From NCBI RefSeq assembly GCF_900182595.1, contig NZ_FXTN01000007.1, forward strand, positions 248,001 to 312,000: a stretch of 64,000 nt of DNA. The letters run 5' to 3'. Positions 43,729-53,300 of this stretch are shown here, piece after piece. Numbering within the stretch: position 1 is the first letter of the stretch; every line of letters begins with the position of its first letter. The stretch comes from Pedobacter westerhofensis (GTDB lineage: Bacteria > Bacteroidota > Bacteroidia > Sphingobacteriales > Sphingobacteriaceae). Position numbers and translations under genes: made by a program. Below the pieces are notes generated by a model that did not search any database, was not told the origin of the DNA, and saw only the letters and a list, made by a program, of their open reading frames with translations.

Positions 43729-44637
43729 ATGGAATTTGGAAAAGCGAAGCCTGAAGATATATCGTCTGTAAATTTTGAGCTGCCTTCAGACGGTGCTCAC
43801 ACATCAGCTGTATTGAATAAAAAAAAGCATGGGAAAGCATCGGTATATGTGGGTTGTGCCAAATGGGGCAGGCCGGAATGGGTTGGTTTCCTGTTTCCGC
43901 CTAAAACCAAAGCGGCGAATTTCCTGAATGAATATGCACGGCAATTTAATTCTATTGAACTGAACGCTGCCTATTATAAGATCCCTTCCAAGGAAAACGT
44001 CCACAAATGGACTGAGCAGGCAGCAGAGCACAGAGATAATCACTTCCTGTTTTGTCCCAAGTTTCCCATCAGCATCAGCCATTATAAAAAACTGAAAGGC
44101 GCTGAAGAAAAGACAGATGAATTTCTTTCTTCGATTATGGAATTTGGGGATCATCTCGGTCCATCCTTCCTGCAGATGAGCGATCGCTTTAGCCCGGCAA
44201 GTATGGACAGCCTGAGCGAATATCTGCGGTCGCTGCCAAAGGATCTGAGGGTATTCACTGAACTGAGAAATTCGGAATGGTATGCGGACCCTTCTTCCCG
44301 TGAAGATTTATTCCAGCTTTATGCCGATTTGCAGCAGGGGGCTGTCATCACAGATGTATCAGGCAGGAGGGATCTTTTGCACATGGAACTGACTATTCCA
44401 GAAGTATTTATCAGGTTTAATGGGCTTGGCGCTGCCTTGCGGGATACAGATTTTGACAGGATTGATGCCTGGGCCGGTCGACTGAAAGACTGGCAGGACC
44501 GGGGTTTAAAAAAAGTGTTTTTCTTTATGCACCAGGCGGACGAGAAGGAATCGGTACGCCTTGCCGCTTATGCGATCAAGTCTTTTAATCAAACACTGGG
44601 AAGTCAAATTCCTGAAATTAACCTGCAGCCAGGCTAG
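43729..44637 (+). CDS. DUF72 family protein
   Basis: 302 residues. DUF72 (YecE-type TIM-barrel) features: YVGCAKWGRPEWVGFLFPP near the N-terminus, FNSIELNAAYYKIPS, FLFCPKFPISISHYKKL and FTELRNSEWY. The family is widespread, and its biochemical function is not established. About 35 residues precede the domain. No operon partner is evident; the next gene is 168 bases away. Confidence 0.85.
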   Translation: MEFGKAKPEDISSVNFELPSDGAHTSAVLNKKKHGKASVYVGCAKWGRPEWVGFLFPPKTKAANFLNEYARQFNSIELNAAYYKIPSKENVHKWTEQAAEHRDNHFLFCPKFPISISHYKKLKGAEEKTDEFLSSIMEFGDHLGPSFLQMSDRFSPASMDSLSEYLRSLPKDLRVFTELRNSEWYADPSSREDLFQLYADLQQGAVITDVSGRRDLLHMELTIPEVFIRFNGLGAALRDTDFDRIDAWAGRLKDWQDRGLKKVFFFMHQADEKESVRLAAYAIKSFNQTLGSQIPEINLQPG

Positions 44638-44683
44638 AATATTTGACATCAGCAAAATATCTACTATATTAGTAGTCTTACAG

Positions 44684-44761
44684 CGGTCCAGCGGATGAGG
44701 AAATGTTATCAATCGTTTTCCGGTCCGGATTGTTAGTAATTTGAACGGACCGCCGGATGAG
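44684..44761. promoter_or_regulatory. repeated CGGWCC elements upstream of the peroxiredoxin gene
   Basis: CGGTCCAGCGGATGAG (44684-44699) and CGGACCGCCGGATGAG (44746-44761) are near-identical direct repeats 62 bases apart, with CGGTCCGGAT (44721-44730) between. They may bind a redox-responsive regulator of the next gene. Confidence 0.35.
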
Positions 44762-44805
44762 CTGAATGTAACCAAATCAAAGATTTTAAATTAAACAGAA
44801 AAACT

Positions 44806-45441
44806 ATGAGTATCAGAATCGGAGATATTGCTCCAAATTTCCAAGCCAAAACTTCTATAGGAGATATTGATTTTTATGAGTTCCTGGGCGATAGCTGGGG
44901 CATACTGTTTTCACATCCCGCAGATAATACACCTGTTTGTACTACAGAGCTGGGCCGTACAGCACAGCTGAAAGCTGAGTTTGAGAAAAGAAATGTAAAA
45001 GTTCTTGCGGTTAGTGTGGATTCTGTTGCATCCCACCAGTCCTGGATCAACGATATCAACGAAACGCAAAATACCAGTGTTGAGTTCCCTATCATTGCGG
45101 ACGAAGATAAAAAGGTTGCTGATCTGTATGACATGATCCACCCTAATGCCTCAGACACCCAAACGGTGCGTTCATTATTTGTGATCTCGCCGGATAAAAA
45201 AGTAAAACTGATGATTGTTTACCCTGCTTCTGTAGGAAGAAATTTCAATGAGGTATTGAGGGTAGTTGACTCACTGCAGTTAACAGCTGAATACAGCGTG
45301 GCTACCCCGGCCGACTGGCAGGATGGTGATGATGTGATCGTAATGAACAGCATCAAAACCGAAGATATCCCTGCAAAGTTTCCCAAAGGTCACAAAGTTA
45401 TAAAACCATACCTGAGAACCACTCCGCAACCGAACAAATAA
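44806..45441 (+). CDS. 1-Cys peroxiredoxin (Prx6 type)
   Basis: 211 residues. The peroxidatic site is PADNTPVCTTELG with Cys45, the only Cys in the protein, so no resolving Cys exists. The C-terminal extension (EYSVATPADWQDGDDVIVMNSI) is typical of Prx6-type enzymes. It reduces H2O2 and organic peroxides with an external thiol donor. Arg in QTVRSLFVI is the conserved active-site Arg. Upstream CGGWCC repeats may control it. Confidence 0.93.
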   Translation: MSIRIGDIAPNFQAKTSIGDIDFYEFLGDSWGILFSHPADNTPVCTTELGRTAQLKAEFEKRNVKVLAVSVDSVASHQSWINDINETQNTSVEFPIIADEDKKVADLYDMIHPNASDTQTVRSLFVISPDKKVKLMIVYPASVGRNFNEVLRVVDSLQLTAEYSVATPADWQDGDDVIVMNSIKTEDIPAKFPKGHKVIKPYLRTTPQPNK

Positions 45442-45474
45442 TTTTTAAAACTTATTGATTTTCTTTAAGTTTGA

Positions 45475-45491
45475 TATAGTTGAGAACTATA
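45475..45491. promoter_or_regulatory. inverted repeat before the cold-shock gene
   Basis: TATAGTT-GAG-AACTATA, a 7-bp perfect dyad 30 bases before the csp ATG. A -7 like TACATTTG (45508-45515) lies only six bases before the ATG, so this dyad sits near the -33 position. Confidence 0.35.
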
Positions 45492-45521
45492 AAGAAATAT
45501 TAATTTATACATTTGAATTTT

Positions 45522-45719
45522 ATGAGTAACGGAAAAGTTAAGTGGTTTAATAAACAGAAGGGGTATGGCTTTATTGTCTATGATGGCAACAAAGATATTT
45601 TTGTACATTTTAAAGATGTCCTCGGTGGTATAGACAGTCTTCAGGAGAATGATGAAGTAGAGTTCGAGGTAGCTGAAGGCAAAAAAGGTTTACAGGCAGT
45701 AAAGGTAAAAAAAGTTTGA
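45522..45719 (+). CDS. cold-shock domain protein (CspA family)
   Basis: 65 residues from ATG 45522 ([17 protein letters not shown]). The earlier TTG three codons upstream lies in the -7 element and is rejected. RNP1-type KGYGFIVY and RNP2-type DIFVHF are present. A single OB-fold domain binding single-stranded nucleic acid, acting as RNA chaperone or antiterminator. The typical aromatic residues are conserved. Whether it is cold-induced or constitutive cannot be told. Confidence 0.93.
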   Translation: MSNGKVKWFNKQKGYGFIVYDGNKDIFVHFKDVLGGIDSLQENDEVEFEVAEGKKGLQAVKVKKV

Positions 45720-45738
45720 TTTTTCTTTTAACTGTAGC

Positions 45739-45772
45739 AATAAAGCCTCCTGTTATCTGAGGAGGCTTTATT
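45739..45772. terminator. bidirectional terminator between csp and the methyltransferase operon
   Basis: 13-bp perfect stem (45739-45751 with 45760-45772), 8-base loop, ending next to the stop codon of the opposing gene. Confidence 0.8.
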
Positions 45773-46954
45773 TTAGTAATGTTGCAGGATGGTACTTTTC
45801 AGGATAATTTTTCCGGAATCTGCTGCCTGTGTAAAAATCATAAATTGTCTATCATCTGGTTTGATATGATACTTATCTACGAGGGCCGCTGCCTTTTCAG
45901 GATAATTTCGCACAATCACACTTCCAACCAGGTTCTTTTCTTTTTTAAGCGCGCCGGCAGACACTATCGCGTCTATCCTGAAGATACGTCCGGGAAAGCT
46001 TTCGTTGATCACATCACCAATATATAACTGTGTTTGTGGATGGAACTTTTGAAGCTGGTACCTTTCGGCGATCAGATTAAATGCGCCGCCTTTGAGCAGG
46101 GCTACATCAGGCTCATACAGATAATCTCCCGCTGCAGGGATTGCCATTTCGTGTGCCGATGGTTCTTCACCAATTGAAAAACTAAATTCTTTCCGGGTAC
46201 CGTTAAGCGTTGTACAAACAATTTCTGGTGCAGCACTAAAGTCCTTTTCCAATATCCATATCAGTTCCTTGCACTCATTCTTTACGCTCACCACGTGGAT
46301 AGCCTTAACATGGCGCAATTCTTTAAGTCCTGCGCTGATATCCAGTAAGGGTGCAGTTTTGATCATCAGGCGGCTCGTTTGGTTCAGCAGCAGATCCAGG
46401 TGGTCTACCACATCTGGCGTACAGTCTTTCAGCATGAAAACCTTACCAGCACTGCTTCTTCTTGCCGGGTCAATGTAAATGGTATCAAAGTGCTGCCGGG
46501 AGTTTTTCAGAAATGCCATCCCATCACCACTGAAAAAGGTAGTATGGTCCTGGCCAAGCAGGGGAGCATTGTATCCGGCAATTGCCGAAAGCTCTTCACT
46601 GATCTCACAGTGAACAACGGACTGGTTTACTTTTGAAAAATAATAGCTGTCTACGCCAAATCCCCCGGTCAGGTCGATCAGGCTGCCGCCGCAACTTAGC
46701 TCTGCCTTGTACGCAGCGGTGATCTCCGAAGAACACTGCTCAATGGATAACAGCGGCGGGTAATATACCCCTGAACGTGCAAACCAGCCGGGCAGCTTTT
46801 TTGAAGATTTCTTCATGGCTGCAATCTGGGCAGATAATTCCTGTCCTGTAACCCCCGCGAAAGGACTTTTGGCCATCGCAATCTGGTGTACATCGGCATT
46901 GAGATGTTCCCGGATATACTCCTGTACTTCAACCGATGCAATTTCCTTATTCAA
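45773..46954 (-). CDS. class I SAM-dependent methyltransferase with THUMP-like C-terminal domain
   Basis: 393 residues. An N-terminal helical region (about 1-85) precedes a Rossmann methyltransferase: SAM motif SLIDLTGGFGVDSYYFS (about 91-107), acidic HCEIS, and IYIDPARRSS in the motif IV position. The C-terminal part (from ~290, YLYEPDVALLKGGAFN) resembles the THUMP-like domain of RNA-modifying enzymes. An RNA substrate is probable but the target is unknown. Its start overlaps the aspartokinase stop by eight bases; last gene of a five-gene operon. Confidence 0.82.
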   Translation of the reverse strand: MNKEIASVEVQEYIREHLNADVHQIAMAKSPFAGVTGQELSAQIAAMKKSSKKLPGWFARSGVYYPPLLSIEQCSSEITAAYKAELSCGGSLIDLTGGFGVDSYYFSKVNQSVVHCEISEELSAIAGYNAPLLGQDHTTFFSGDGMAFLKNSRQHFDTIYIDPARRSSAGKVFMLKDCTPDVVDHLDLLLNQTSRLMIKTAPLLDISAGLKELRHVKAIHVVSVKNECKELIWILEKDFSAAPEIVCTTLNGTRKEFSFSIGEEPSAHEMAIPAAGDYLYEPDVALLKGGAFNLIAERYQLQKFHPQTQLYIGDVINESFPGRIFRIDAIVSAGALKKEKNLVGSVIVRNYPEKAAALVDKYHIKPDDRQFMIFTQAADSGKIILKSTILQHY

Positions 46955-48221
46955 CAGCTGATTTATTTTTCATCACCATCTGGCAGGTATGGCGGCTTTT
47001 TACTTCCAGTAAAATATCCTTGTTCAGGGTAACCCGGTTAATGGTATCGTGGTTGTAGTAACGGATAGTCACCAGTTCAAGGCCTTCGTTGTATTTCACT
47101 TTGTAGAGTACCGACAGATCTTTGATCAGGTTACTGATTTTTTCCTCATCATGATCCACGCTTACCGAGAAACTGATCGCAGAATTGAGCATCGTGTTTA
47201 CCTTCACTTTGTGCTGGTGGAAAAGGTTGAAGATATCACTCAGGTTTTCTTCTATGATAAATGAAAAATCTTTCGGAAAGATGGAGATCAGTACCTGGTT
47301 TACCTTAAAAATAAAAGACGGCACAGGCAGCGGGCTGTTTTCTCCGTTGATTTGGGTGCCCACTGCTTCGGGATGGAGAAATGACTTTACATACAGGGGA
47401 ATATTCTTGTTTTGTAAAGGTTTAATCGTTTTGGGATGGATGACCGTTGCGCCGTAATACGTCAGTTCAATGGCATCGTGGTATGACAGCTGGGGAATCC
47501 TTTCAGTCTGGTCGAACCATTTCGGATCTGCATTGAGCACGCCCGGTACGTCTTTCCAGATCGTCAATGCCGTAGCATCTAGGCAGGCGCTGAAAATTGC
47601 GGCCGAGTAATCAGATCCTTCTCTCCCCAGTGTGGTGGTAAAGTTCTCGCTGGTACTGCCGATAAAGCCCTGAGTAACCGCAATCCCTTTTTCCAGTACC
47701 GGTACCAGGGATTTACGGATTTCTATACCGGTCTTATCCCAGTCTACCATTCCTTCACGGTAAGTATTGTCGGTTTTAATAAAATTCCGCGCATCAATCC
47801 AGCTTGCAGGGCTGCCGTGTGCACTAAGGTAAGCCGCTACGATCCTGGTAGACAATAACTCCCCTATAGAAACGATCTGGTCATAAATATAATCAGGGGC
47901 ATCATTGGCCTCTTCTTCCAGCAGCCATTCAATTTCAACAAACGTATTTGCTACATCATTATACACCGGGTGCTGGTGATCAGGAAAAAGCTCATTAAGG
48001 ATATCGAAATGATAGGTTTTGATTTCTTCGAGCAGCTCGTGCGTGTTTTCCTGGCCAAAAACATAGGCATGGGAAAGCTCCTCGAGTTTGTTGGTGGTTT
48101 TTCCCATCGCTGATATCACGATCAGCAGGTATTTTTGATTGGCATTTTTGATGATTTCAGCCAGGTTTCTTACCGCCTGGGCATTCACAACGGAAGCACC
48201 GCCAAATTTGTATACTTCCAT
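46947..48221 (-). CDS. aspartate kinase
   Basis: 424 residues, monofunctional. N-terminal VYKFGGASV (kinase signature), later TLGREGSDYSAAIFSA, IWKDVPGVLNADP and YYGATVIHPKTIKPL. A C-terminal region with ACT-like sequence (ISIFPKDFSFIIEENLSDIFN) is likely regulatory. It phosphorylates aspartate at the entrance to lysine, threonine and methionine synthesis. No other amino-acid gene is in the operon. Overlaps the methyltransferase downstream and is two bases after the lipoprotein gene. Confidence 0.92.
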   Translation of the reverse strand: MEVYKFGGASVVNAQAVRNLAEIIKNANQKYLLIVISAMGKTTNKLEELSHAYVFGQENTHELLEEIKTYHFDILNELFPDHQHPVYNDVANTFVEIEWLLEEEANDAPDYIYDQIVSIGELLSTRIVAAYLSAHGSPASWIDARNFIKTDNTYREGMVDWDKTGIEIRKSLVPVLEKGIAVTQGFIGSTSENFTTTLGREGSDYSAAIFSACLDATALTIWKDVPGVLNADPKWFDQTERIPQLSYHDAIELTYYGATVIHPKTIKPLQNKNIPLYVKSFLHPEAVGTQINGENSPLPVPSFIFKVNQVLISIFPKDFSFIIEENLSDIFNLFHQHKVKVNTMLNSAISFSVSVDHDEEKISNLIKDLSVLYKVKYNEGLELVTIRYYNHDTINRVTLNKDILLEVKSRHTCQMVMKNKSAVE

Positions 48222-48223
48222 GC

Positions 48224-49045
48224 TTATTTGAAATTGATTAAAATGGAACTCTCTTTCATGATGTCTTTAATTTTGGAGAAGGGAATGATTAATTCTGTTG
48301 TTCCTGCTGCATAAGCCTTGATTTCATAGGGATTATAGAGGAAACTGATGCCTTCTTTTGTCAGTGTGAATGTTTCGGGCAGGCTAAATGTGCCCTCGGC
48401 AAAAAAGTAGCCCTCAGACAAACTTGCGTTTGGCGCCAGGTTTTCGTTTCTCCTGAAAATATTTTCTCCGATTGCCCTTAGCTTGGGCATGCCATCCGCG
48501 GTGATGATGGAGTCCAGCGTTATCGTCTGATAAGTTTTAGGGTTATAATTTAAATAGGTGAAAAGCGTGTTTGGATGCGCTCCGCCCTTATAATCCGAGT
48601 AGGTCATCAGCACTGACAGATAATTCGGGTAATTGGCCTTTACCTTCATGTCAACCTTCTGGAACCAGGATTCCTGCGCGCCATTGTTTGCGGCGATATA
48701 CGTGTCAAATTCTTTGATAAATCCTGCAGTCAGTTCTTTGTAATTTTTATCGATGCCCTGTTTACCCGAAATGCCGATTACACGGTCTTCGAGAAATTTA
48801 TTGGCAACCTGGTTCTGAAACAGGGGGTATACAATGACTGCTTTTGCGGTATCTGTAACCAGTTTATTTGTAGAGACTTTGGTTTTGCTGTACACCTTTA
48901 CAGAATCATAGGAATACGTTAAAGAATCTTTGCCTGATGTTGCCACAGCCGTACTTGCCGAATCAATAACTTTCTCAGTTTTTTGATTGGTACAGCCATA
49001 GATAGCTGCAACTGCCAGAATTGCTACGATTATTTCTTTTTTCAT
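48224..49045 (-). CDS. DUF3298/DUF4163-like lipoprotein
   Basis: 273 residues from ATG 49045 (MKKEIIVAILAVAAIYGC, lipobox AIYGC). The upstream in-frame start would overlap the GNAT gene. The middle (VYPLFQNQVANKFLEDRV) and C-terminal GGAHPNTLFTYLNYNPKTYQTITLDSII fit the DUF4163 plus DUF3298 pair also found in RsiV. Function unknown; lysozyme-binding is known for RsiV, but nothing here proves that. One base separates it from the GNAT gene. Confidence 0.8.
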   Translation of the reverse strand: MKKEIIVAILAVAAIYGCTNQKTEKVIDSASTAVATSGKDSLTYSYDSVKVYSKTKVSTNKLVTDTAKAVIVYPLFQNQVANKFLEDRVIGISGKQGIDKNYKELTAGFIKEFDTYIAANNGAQESWFQKVDMKVKANYPNYLSVLMTYSDYKGGAHPNTLFTYLNYNPKTYQTITLDSIITADGMPKLRAIGENIFRRNENLAPNASLSEGYFFAEGTFSLPETFTLTKEGISFLYNPYEIKAYAAGTTELIIPFSKIKDIMKESSILINFK

Positions 49046-49046
49046 A

Positions 49047-49505
49047 TTACAGTTGTTCTTTGCCCAGATAGGCATTCAGCCAGCCTTCCTCAAGTCCGGC
49101 TTCGTACTTGCGGTAAAAGTTGATGGCCGGCTCATTCCAGTCGAGCACCTGCCATGACATACCATTGTAGTTGTTATCCCTTGCTTCTTTCATTACCCGT
49201 TCAAAAAGCAGTTTGCCTACACCCCTGCCCCGGGCCTGTTCGGTAACGATAAAGTCTTCAAGATATAAACGGCAGCCTTTCCAGGTAGAGTACCTGATAT
49301 AATAGAGGGCAAAGCCCAGGATGCCATTTTCATTTTCTGCAACAAAGGCTTTCCATGCGGGCTGCACACCAAACCCTGCCTCAACAAACTCAGCAAGTGT
49401 TACAGTGACCTCATCCGGCATTTTTTCATAAATGGCAAGCTCAACGATCAGTTCCAGCAGTCGCTGACAATCTTCTTTTACAGCAAATCTCAGTTGAATA
49501 TCCAT
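49047..49505 (-). CDS. GNAT-family N-acetyltransferase (diamine acetyltransferase-like)
   Basis: 152 residues. Acetyl-CoA binding motif A appears as DFIVTEQARGRGVGKLLF (Q/RxxGxG/A form). YEKMPDEVTVT near residue 27 and the C-terminal WNEPAINFYRKYEA fit the spermidine/spermine or thialysine acetyltransferase branch. Likely N-acetylates a small amine; substrate uncertain. Its ATG overlaps the yggS stop by one base (TGATG on the minus strand). Confidence 0.85.
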   Translation of the reverse strand: MDIQLRFAVKEDCQRLLELIVELAIYEKMPDEVTVTLAEFVEAGFGVQPAWKAFVAENENGILGFALYYIRYSTWKGCRLYLEDFIVTEQARGRGVGKLLFERVMKEARDNNYNGMSWQVLDWNEPAINFYRKYEAGLEEGWLNAYLGKEQL

Positions 49506-50191
49506 CAGGCTTTATAATGTTTAATTTTTCTTGCCCCAAAAATACTGCTTCCAATCCTCACCATGGTGCTGCCTTCTTCGATCGCCAGTTTATAATCTCC
49601 GGACATACCCATAGACAGCTCTCTGAAAGTATCCTCTTTTCTGAAAAAACTGAGCTTGATACCGTCAAACAGTACTTTCAGTTCCTGAAATTCGTCCTTC
49701 GTTTGTTTTTCCTCGGCATTATTGCTTGCTATGCCCATCAGGCCGGTGATACGGATATTCTTCATCTCCAGGTACTCTTCAGATCTGAGCAGCTCAATTA
49801 CTTCGGCATGATCAAGACCAAATTTGGTATCCTCATCGGCAATATAAACCTGCAGCAAACAATCGATCACCCGTTTGTTCTTTGCGGCCTGTTTGTTGAT
49901 CTCTGCCAGTAACTTAAGGCTGTCTACCGATTGGATCAGGCTGATAAAGGGCGCAATATATTTTACCTTGTTGGTCTGTAAATGGCCAATCATATGCCAT
50001 TCGATATCTTTAGGCAGTGCCTCAGCTTTTTCTGCCAGTTCCTGAACAATGTTTTCACCGAAAATCCGCTGACCGGCATTGTAGGCCTCCAAAACAGCAG
50101 CGGCATCGTTAAATTTCGACACTGCAATTAATTCAACATTTTCCCCTTCTAACTCCTTTTTATATTTTATTAAATTGTCTGCTATGCTCAT
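49505..50191 (-). CDS. YggS/PROSC family PLP homeostasis protein
   Basis: 228 residues. Fold-type III PLP-binding TIM barrel: VELIAVSKFNDAAAV with the PLP Lys, FGENIVQELAEKAEAL, WHMIGHLQTNKVKYI and LSMGMSGDYKLAIEEGSTMVRIGSSIFG (the family signature). It buffers free PLP and affects amino-acid pools; it has no known catalytic activity. First gene of the five-gene operon yggS-GNAT-DUF3298-aspartokinase-methyltransferase. Confidence 0.93.
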   Translation of the reverse strand: MSIADNLIKYKKELEGENVELIAVSKFNDAAAVLEAYNAGQRIFGENIVQELAEKAEALPKDIEWHMIGHLQTNKVKYIAPFISLIQSVDSLKLLAEINKQAAKNKRVIDCLLQVYIADEDTKFGLDHAEVIELLRSEEYLEMKNIRITGLMGIASNNAEEKQTKDEFQELKVLFDGIKLSFFRKEDTFRELSMGMSGDYKLAIEEGSTMVRIGSSIFGARKIKHYKA

Positions 50192-50261
50192 TTATCAGTA
50201 TTTTTGGTAAAATTAACAACCTAAGTTCAATTTGCTCAAAAAAAATAATGTTTTACATACA

Positions 50262-50843
50262 ATGAGAGGATTTTGTTGGGCCGGCCTGCTGTTGGTCCTG
50301 ATTGCAGGATGCGGGACAAAAGTACCAAAGGATATCATTCAGCCAAAGGAAATACGCCTGGTTTTATATGATATGCATATTGCTGACGGTTACATTTCAA
50401 CGATCCCCGTTCCCGACTCCGCAAGGAGGGTAGGTACATCCTATTACAAGGCTATCTATAAAAAGTATAATATTGATTCTGCTTTATATACGAAGAGCAT
50501 GAATTACTATTATGATCATGTTGAGTCCCTGAGCGCGATTTACAAAGATGTAACCGCAAAGCTTCAGAAATCAAAGGACAGCATTGACAAGATCCAGGCT
50601 AAGATCCTGAAGAAAGAAGAAGCTATTAAAAAAATAAAGAAAGATAGTGCAGATAAGGCAAACCCTAAATTGGCAGCCATCAGGGCAGATTCTCTGAAAA
50701 AGGCAAAGAAGGACAGTATCACTAAGCTTGAACTGTCGATGACAGCAGAGGAGCTGGCCGCACGAAGAGCAACACAAAATAGCGCAGATAAAGCTAAGCC
50801 GAAAAGCATAAAGAAAGCTGATGCGCCTAAAAAGGTAAATTAA
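50262..50843 (+). CDS. DUF4296-like lipoprotein
   Basis: 193 residues from ATG 50262 (MRGFCWAGLLLVLIAGC). The lipobox LIAGC is followed by a ~90-residue conserved region (DIIQPKEIRLVLYDMHIADGYIS; YYKAIYKKYNIDSALYTKSMNYYY) matching the DUF4296 pattern as I recall it. The last 90 residues are a highly charged Lys/Asp/Ser stretch with coiled-coil character. Two bases before mutS2. Function unknown. Confidence 0.78.
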   Translation: MRGFCWAGLLLVLIAGCGTKVPKDIIQPKEIRLVLYDMHIADGYISTIPVPDSARRVGTSYYKAIYKKYNIDSALYTKSMNYYYDHVESLSAIYKDVTAKLQKSKDSIDKIQAKILKKEEAIKKIKKDSADKANPKLAAIRADSLKKAKKDSITKLELSMTAEELAARRATQNSADKAKPKSIKKADAPKKVN

Positions 50844-50845
50844 AC

Positions 50846-53218
50846 ATGATATATCCCGATAATTGTTTAGACAGACTTGGCTTCAATGAAGTCAAGCAAC
50901 TCATCTATAAGCACTGCCTGAGTCCGATGGGACAATATATGATCGGCAGGATGCAGGTGATGAATAAATATGATCAGATCAATAAATTTCTAAGACAAAC
51001 AAAAGAGTTCAAAAATATCCTGGAAAATCAGGAACCGCTGCAGATCAGTTCTTTCTTTGATATCAAGTCATTGGCGGATAAGATCAGGGTAGAAGGCACT
51101 TACCTGCTGGAAGATGAACTGTTCCAGATCTACCTGTCGCTACAGACCGTTTTTTCGGTACTTCGTTTTTTTGAAGAGAGAGCAGGGGTATATCCAAACC
51201 TTGAAGCCCTTTTTGAACATCTTCCTGTAGAGAAGAATATCCTTAAAAAGATTGAAACGGTACTGGATGCCAAAGGTAAGATCAAACCTAATGCCTCGGC
51301 GAAATTACAGGACATCACCGCAGATATCTCCAAAGGAGAGCAGGAAGTGCGCAAGCGCATGGACAGCATTTATAAACAGGCCGTGTCAAGCAACTGGGTT
51401 GCCGATGGCAGTTTAACAATCCGCGATGGCAGGATGTGTATCCCGATCATTGCAGACCATAAGCGAAAGCTCAAAGGTTTTATCCATGATGAATCTGCAA
51501 GCGGACAAACGGTTTACCTTGAACCGGAGGAAGTGTTTACGCTGAACAATAAAATCCGGGACCTTGAATTTGATAAGAGGCGGGAGATTGTAAGGATCCT
51601 GATTGCGCTGACGGATGACCTCAGGCCGTATAATCCATTATTGCTCTCTTATCATGGCTTCCTTACCAAACTTGATTTTGTGCGGGCCAAAGCCCTGTTT
51701 GCTATCGAGGTTGAGGCAGATATGCCGGTACTCGTTGCAGAACCACGGATCAAGCTGATCAATGCACGCCATCCGCTCTTGTATTTGTCTTTTAAAGAAG
51801 ATAAAAAAACAGTGGTCCCCCTGAATATTCATATGAATGAAAATTTAAGGATCGTACTCGTTTCAGGGCCAAATGCAGGCGGAAAATCGGTGTGTATGAA
51901 AACGGTTGGCCTGTTGCAGCTTATGCTGCAGTCGGGTTTGCTGGTGCCGGTACATGAATCCAGTGAGATGGGTATTTTTGATAATATCTTTGCTGATATC
52001 GGTGATGATCAGAGTATAGAGAGCGACCTGAGTACTTACAGCGCCCATTTAACCAAAATGCGCTACTTTGTTGCCCATGCCAACCCTAAATCACTGGTGA
52101 TGATTGATGAGTTTGGTACAGGAACAGATCCCCAGTTTGGAGGGCCTATGGCCGAGGCCGTGCTAGAAGTATTAAATAATAAAAAAGTCAGAGGGGTAAT
52201 TACTACGCATTATTCCAACCTGAAACTGTTTGCAGGAAATACTCCCGGACTTGAAAATGCTTCTATGTTATTTGATAATGACAGGATGAAACCATTGTAT
52301 GTACTGGAAATCGGTAAACCGGGAAGTTCCTATGCGTTTGAAATTGCGCAAAACATCGGTCTGCAAAAAGAAGTGCTCCAGCTTGCGCGGGAAAAAACGG
52401 GTACCAATCAAAACCGCATAGACAGCCTGCTGGTAGATCTTGAGAGGGAAAAGAAACAGATTTACGATACCAAGATCCATCTGGCCAACCAGCAGAATAA
52501 AGTGAAAAATCTGGTTGCAGAAAATGAAAAACTGCAGGTTTTTCTGGATGAGAACCGGAAAACACTGATCAAAGAAGCAAAGCTTGAAGCGCAGGCGATC
52601 ATCAAAAATGCAAATAAGCTGGTTGAAAATACCATTGCAGGGATCAAGGAAAACCAGGCTGATAAAGTTGCCACCAAAGAACTGAGGCAAAACCTGCAGA
52701 AAGAACTGGTACAGCACCAGGTGAAGGAAGAAAAGAAACCGGAAAAGGCTGTTCCGCTGGGTACGCCGATTGAGGTGGGCGACTGGGTGCAGCTGATCAA
52801 TACAGAAACCACCGGGCAGGTATTGGAGATCAACAGGGGCAATCTGGTTCTGGCACTGGGCGATCTGCGTTCAGTAGTAAAAAAGGACCGTGTACAGAAG
52901 ATCAGCAATAAACAGGCAAAGAAGGTGGTGCAAAGCAACTCATTTTCTGGCAGGATATCCGATGCAATCGGCAGCTTCAGCGCAGAACTTGACCTGCGTG
53001 GTATGCGTGGAGAAAATGCCATCCAGGAAGTAGAAAAGTATATGGATAAATCCATTATGCTGGGCTTTCCTTTCATCAAGATCATCCATGGAAAAGGGGA
53101 TGGCATCCTCAGGAAAATGATCCGTGAGTACCTCAGGAAATACCGTGAGGTGAACCGGATGGAGGATGAGCATGCAGACAGGGGCGGTGATGGTATAACT
53201 TACGTGTATTTCAATTGA
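50846..53218 (+). CDS. mutS2: MutS2 endonuclease with Smr domain
   Basis: 790 residues. Lacks MutS mismatch-recognition domain I. Core helices (about 1-300), ATPase Walker A SGPNAGGKSV, Walker B LVMIDEFGTGTDPQFG, a long coiled-coil (about 530-625), and the C-terminal Smr nuclease domain (ELDLRGMRGENAIQEVEKY, IIHGKGDGILRKMI). MutS2 acts on branched DNA or on collided ribosomes, depending on the species. Cotranscribed with the DUF4296-like lipoprotein. Confidence 0.95.
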   Translation: MIYPDNCLDRLGFNEVKQLIYKHCLSPMGQYMIGRMQVMNKYDQINKFLRQTKEFKNILENQEPLQISSFFDIKSLADKIRVEGTYLLEDELFQIYLSLQTVFSVLRFFEERAGVYPNLEALFEHLPVEKNILKKIETVLDAKGKIKPNASAKLQDITADISKGEQEVRKRMDSIYKQAVSSNWVADGSLTIRDGRMCIPIIADHKRKLKGFIHDESASGQTVYLEPEEVFTLNNKIRDLEFDKRREIVRILIALTDDLRPYNPLLLSYHGFLTKLDFVRAKALFAIEVEADMPVLVAEPRIKLINARHPLLYLSFKEDKKTVVPLNIHMNENLRIVLVSGPNAGGKSVCMKTVGLLQLMLQSGLLVPVHESSEMGIFDNIFADIGDDQSIESDLSTYSAHLTKMRYFVAHANPKSLVMIDEFGTGTDPQFGGPMAEAVLEVLNNKKVRGVITTHYSNLKLFAGNTPGLENASMLFDNDRMKPLYVLEIGKPGSSYAFEIAQNIGLQKEVLQLAREKTGTNQNRIDSLLVDLEREKKQIYDTKIHLANQQNKVKNLVAENEKLQVFLDENRKTLIKEAKLEAQAIIKNANKLVENTIAGIKENQADKVATKELRQNLQKELVQHQVKEEKKPEKAVPLGTPIEVGDWVQLINTETTGQVLEINRGNLVLALGDLRSVVKKDRVQKISNKQAKKVVQSNSFSGRISDAIGSFSAELDLRGMRGENAIQEVEKYMDKSIMLGFPFIKIIHGKGDGILRKMIREYLRKYREVNRMEDEHADRGGDGITYVYFN

Positions 53219-53300
53219 TTAAGTAAACATTTATTGTAATAAACAATTTGCGGGAGTAAACATTTGCCGGACTGAAGTGTTGTAACAGAAACGTTCTGCT

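Noticed and set aside
52462-53106. 214-residue open frame antisense to mutS2
   Set aside because: Serine/Phe-rich shadow of the coiled-coil and Smr coding region; mutS2 is complete with all its domains.
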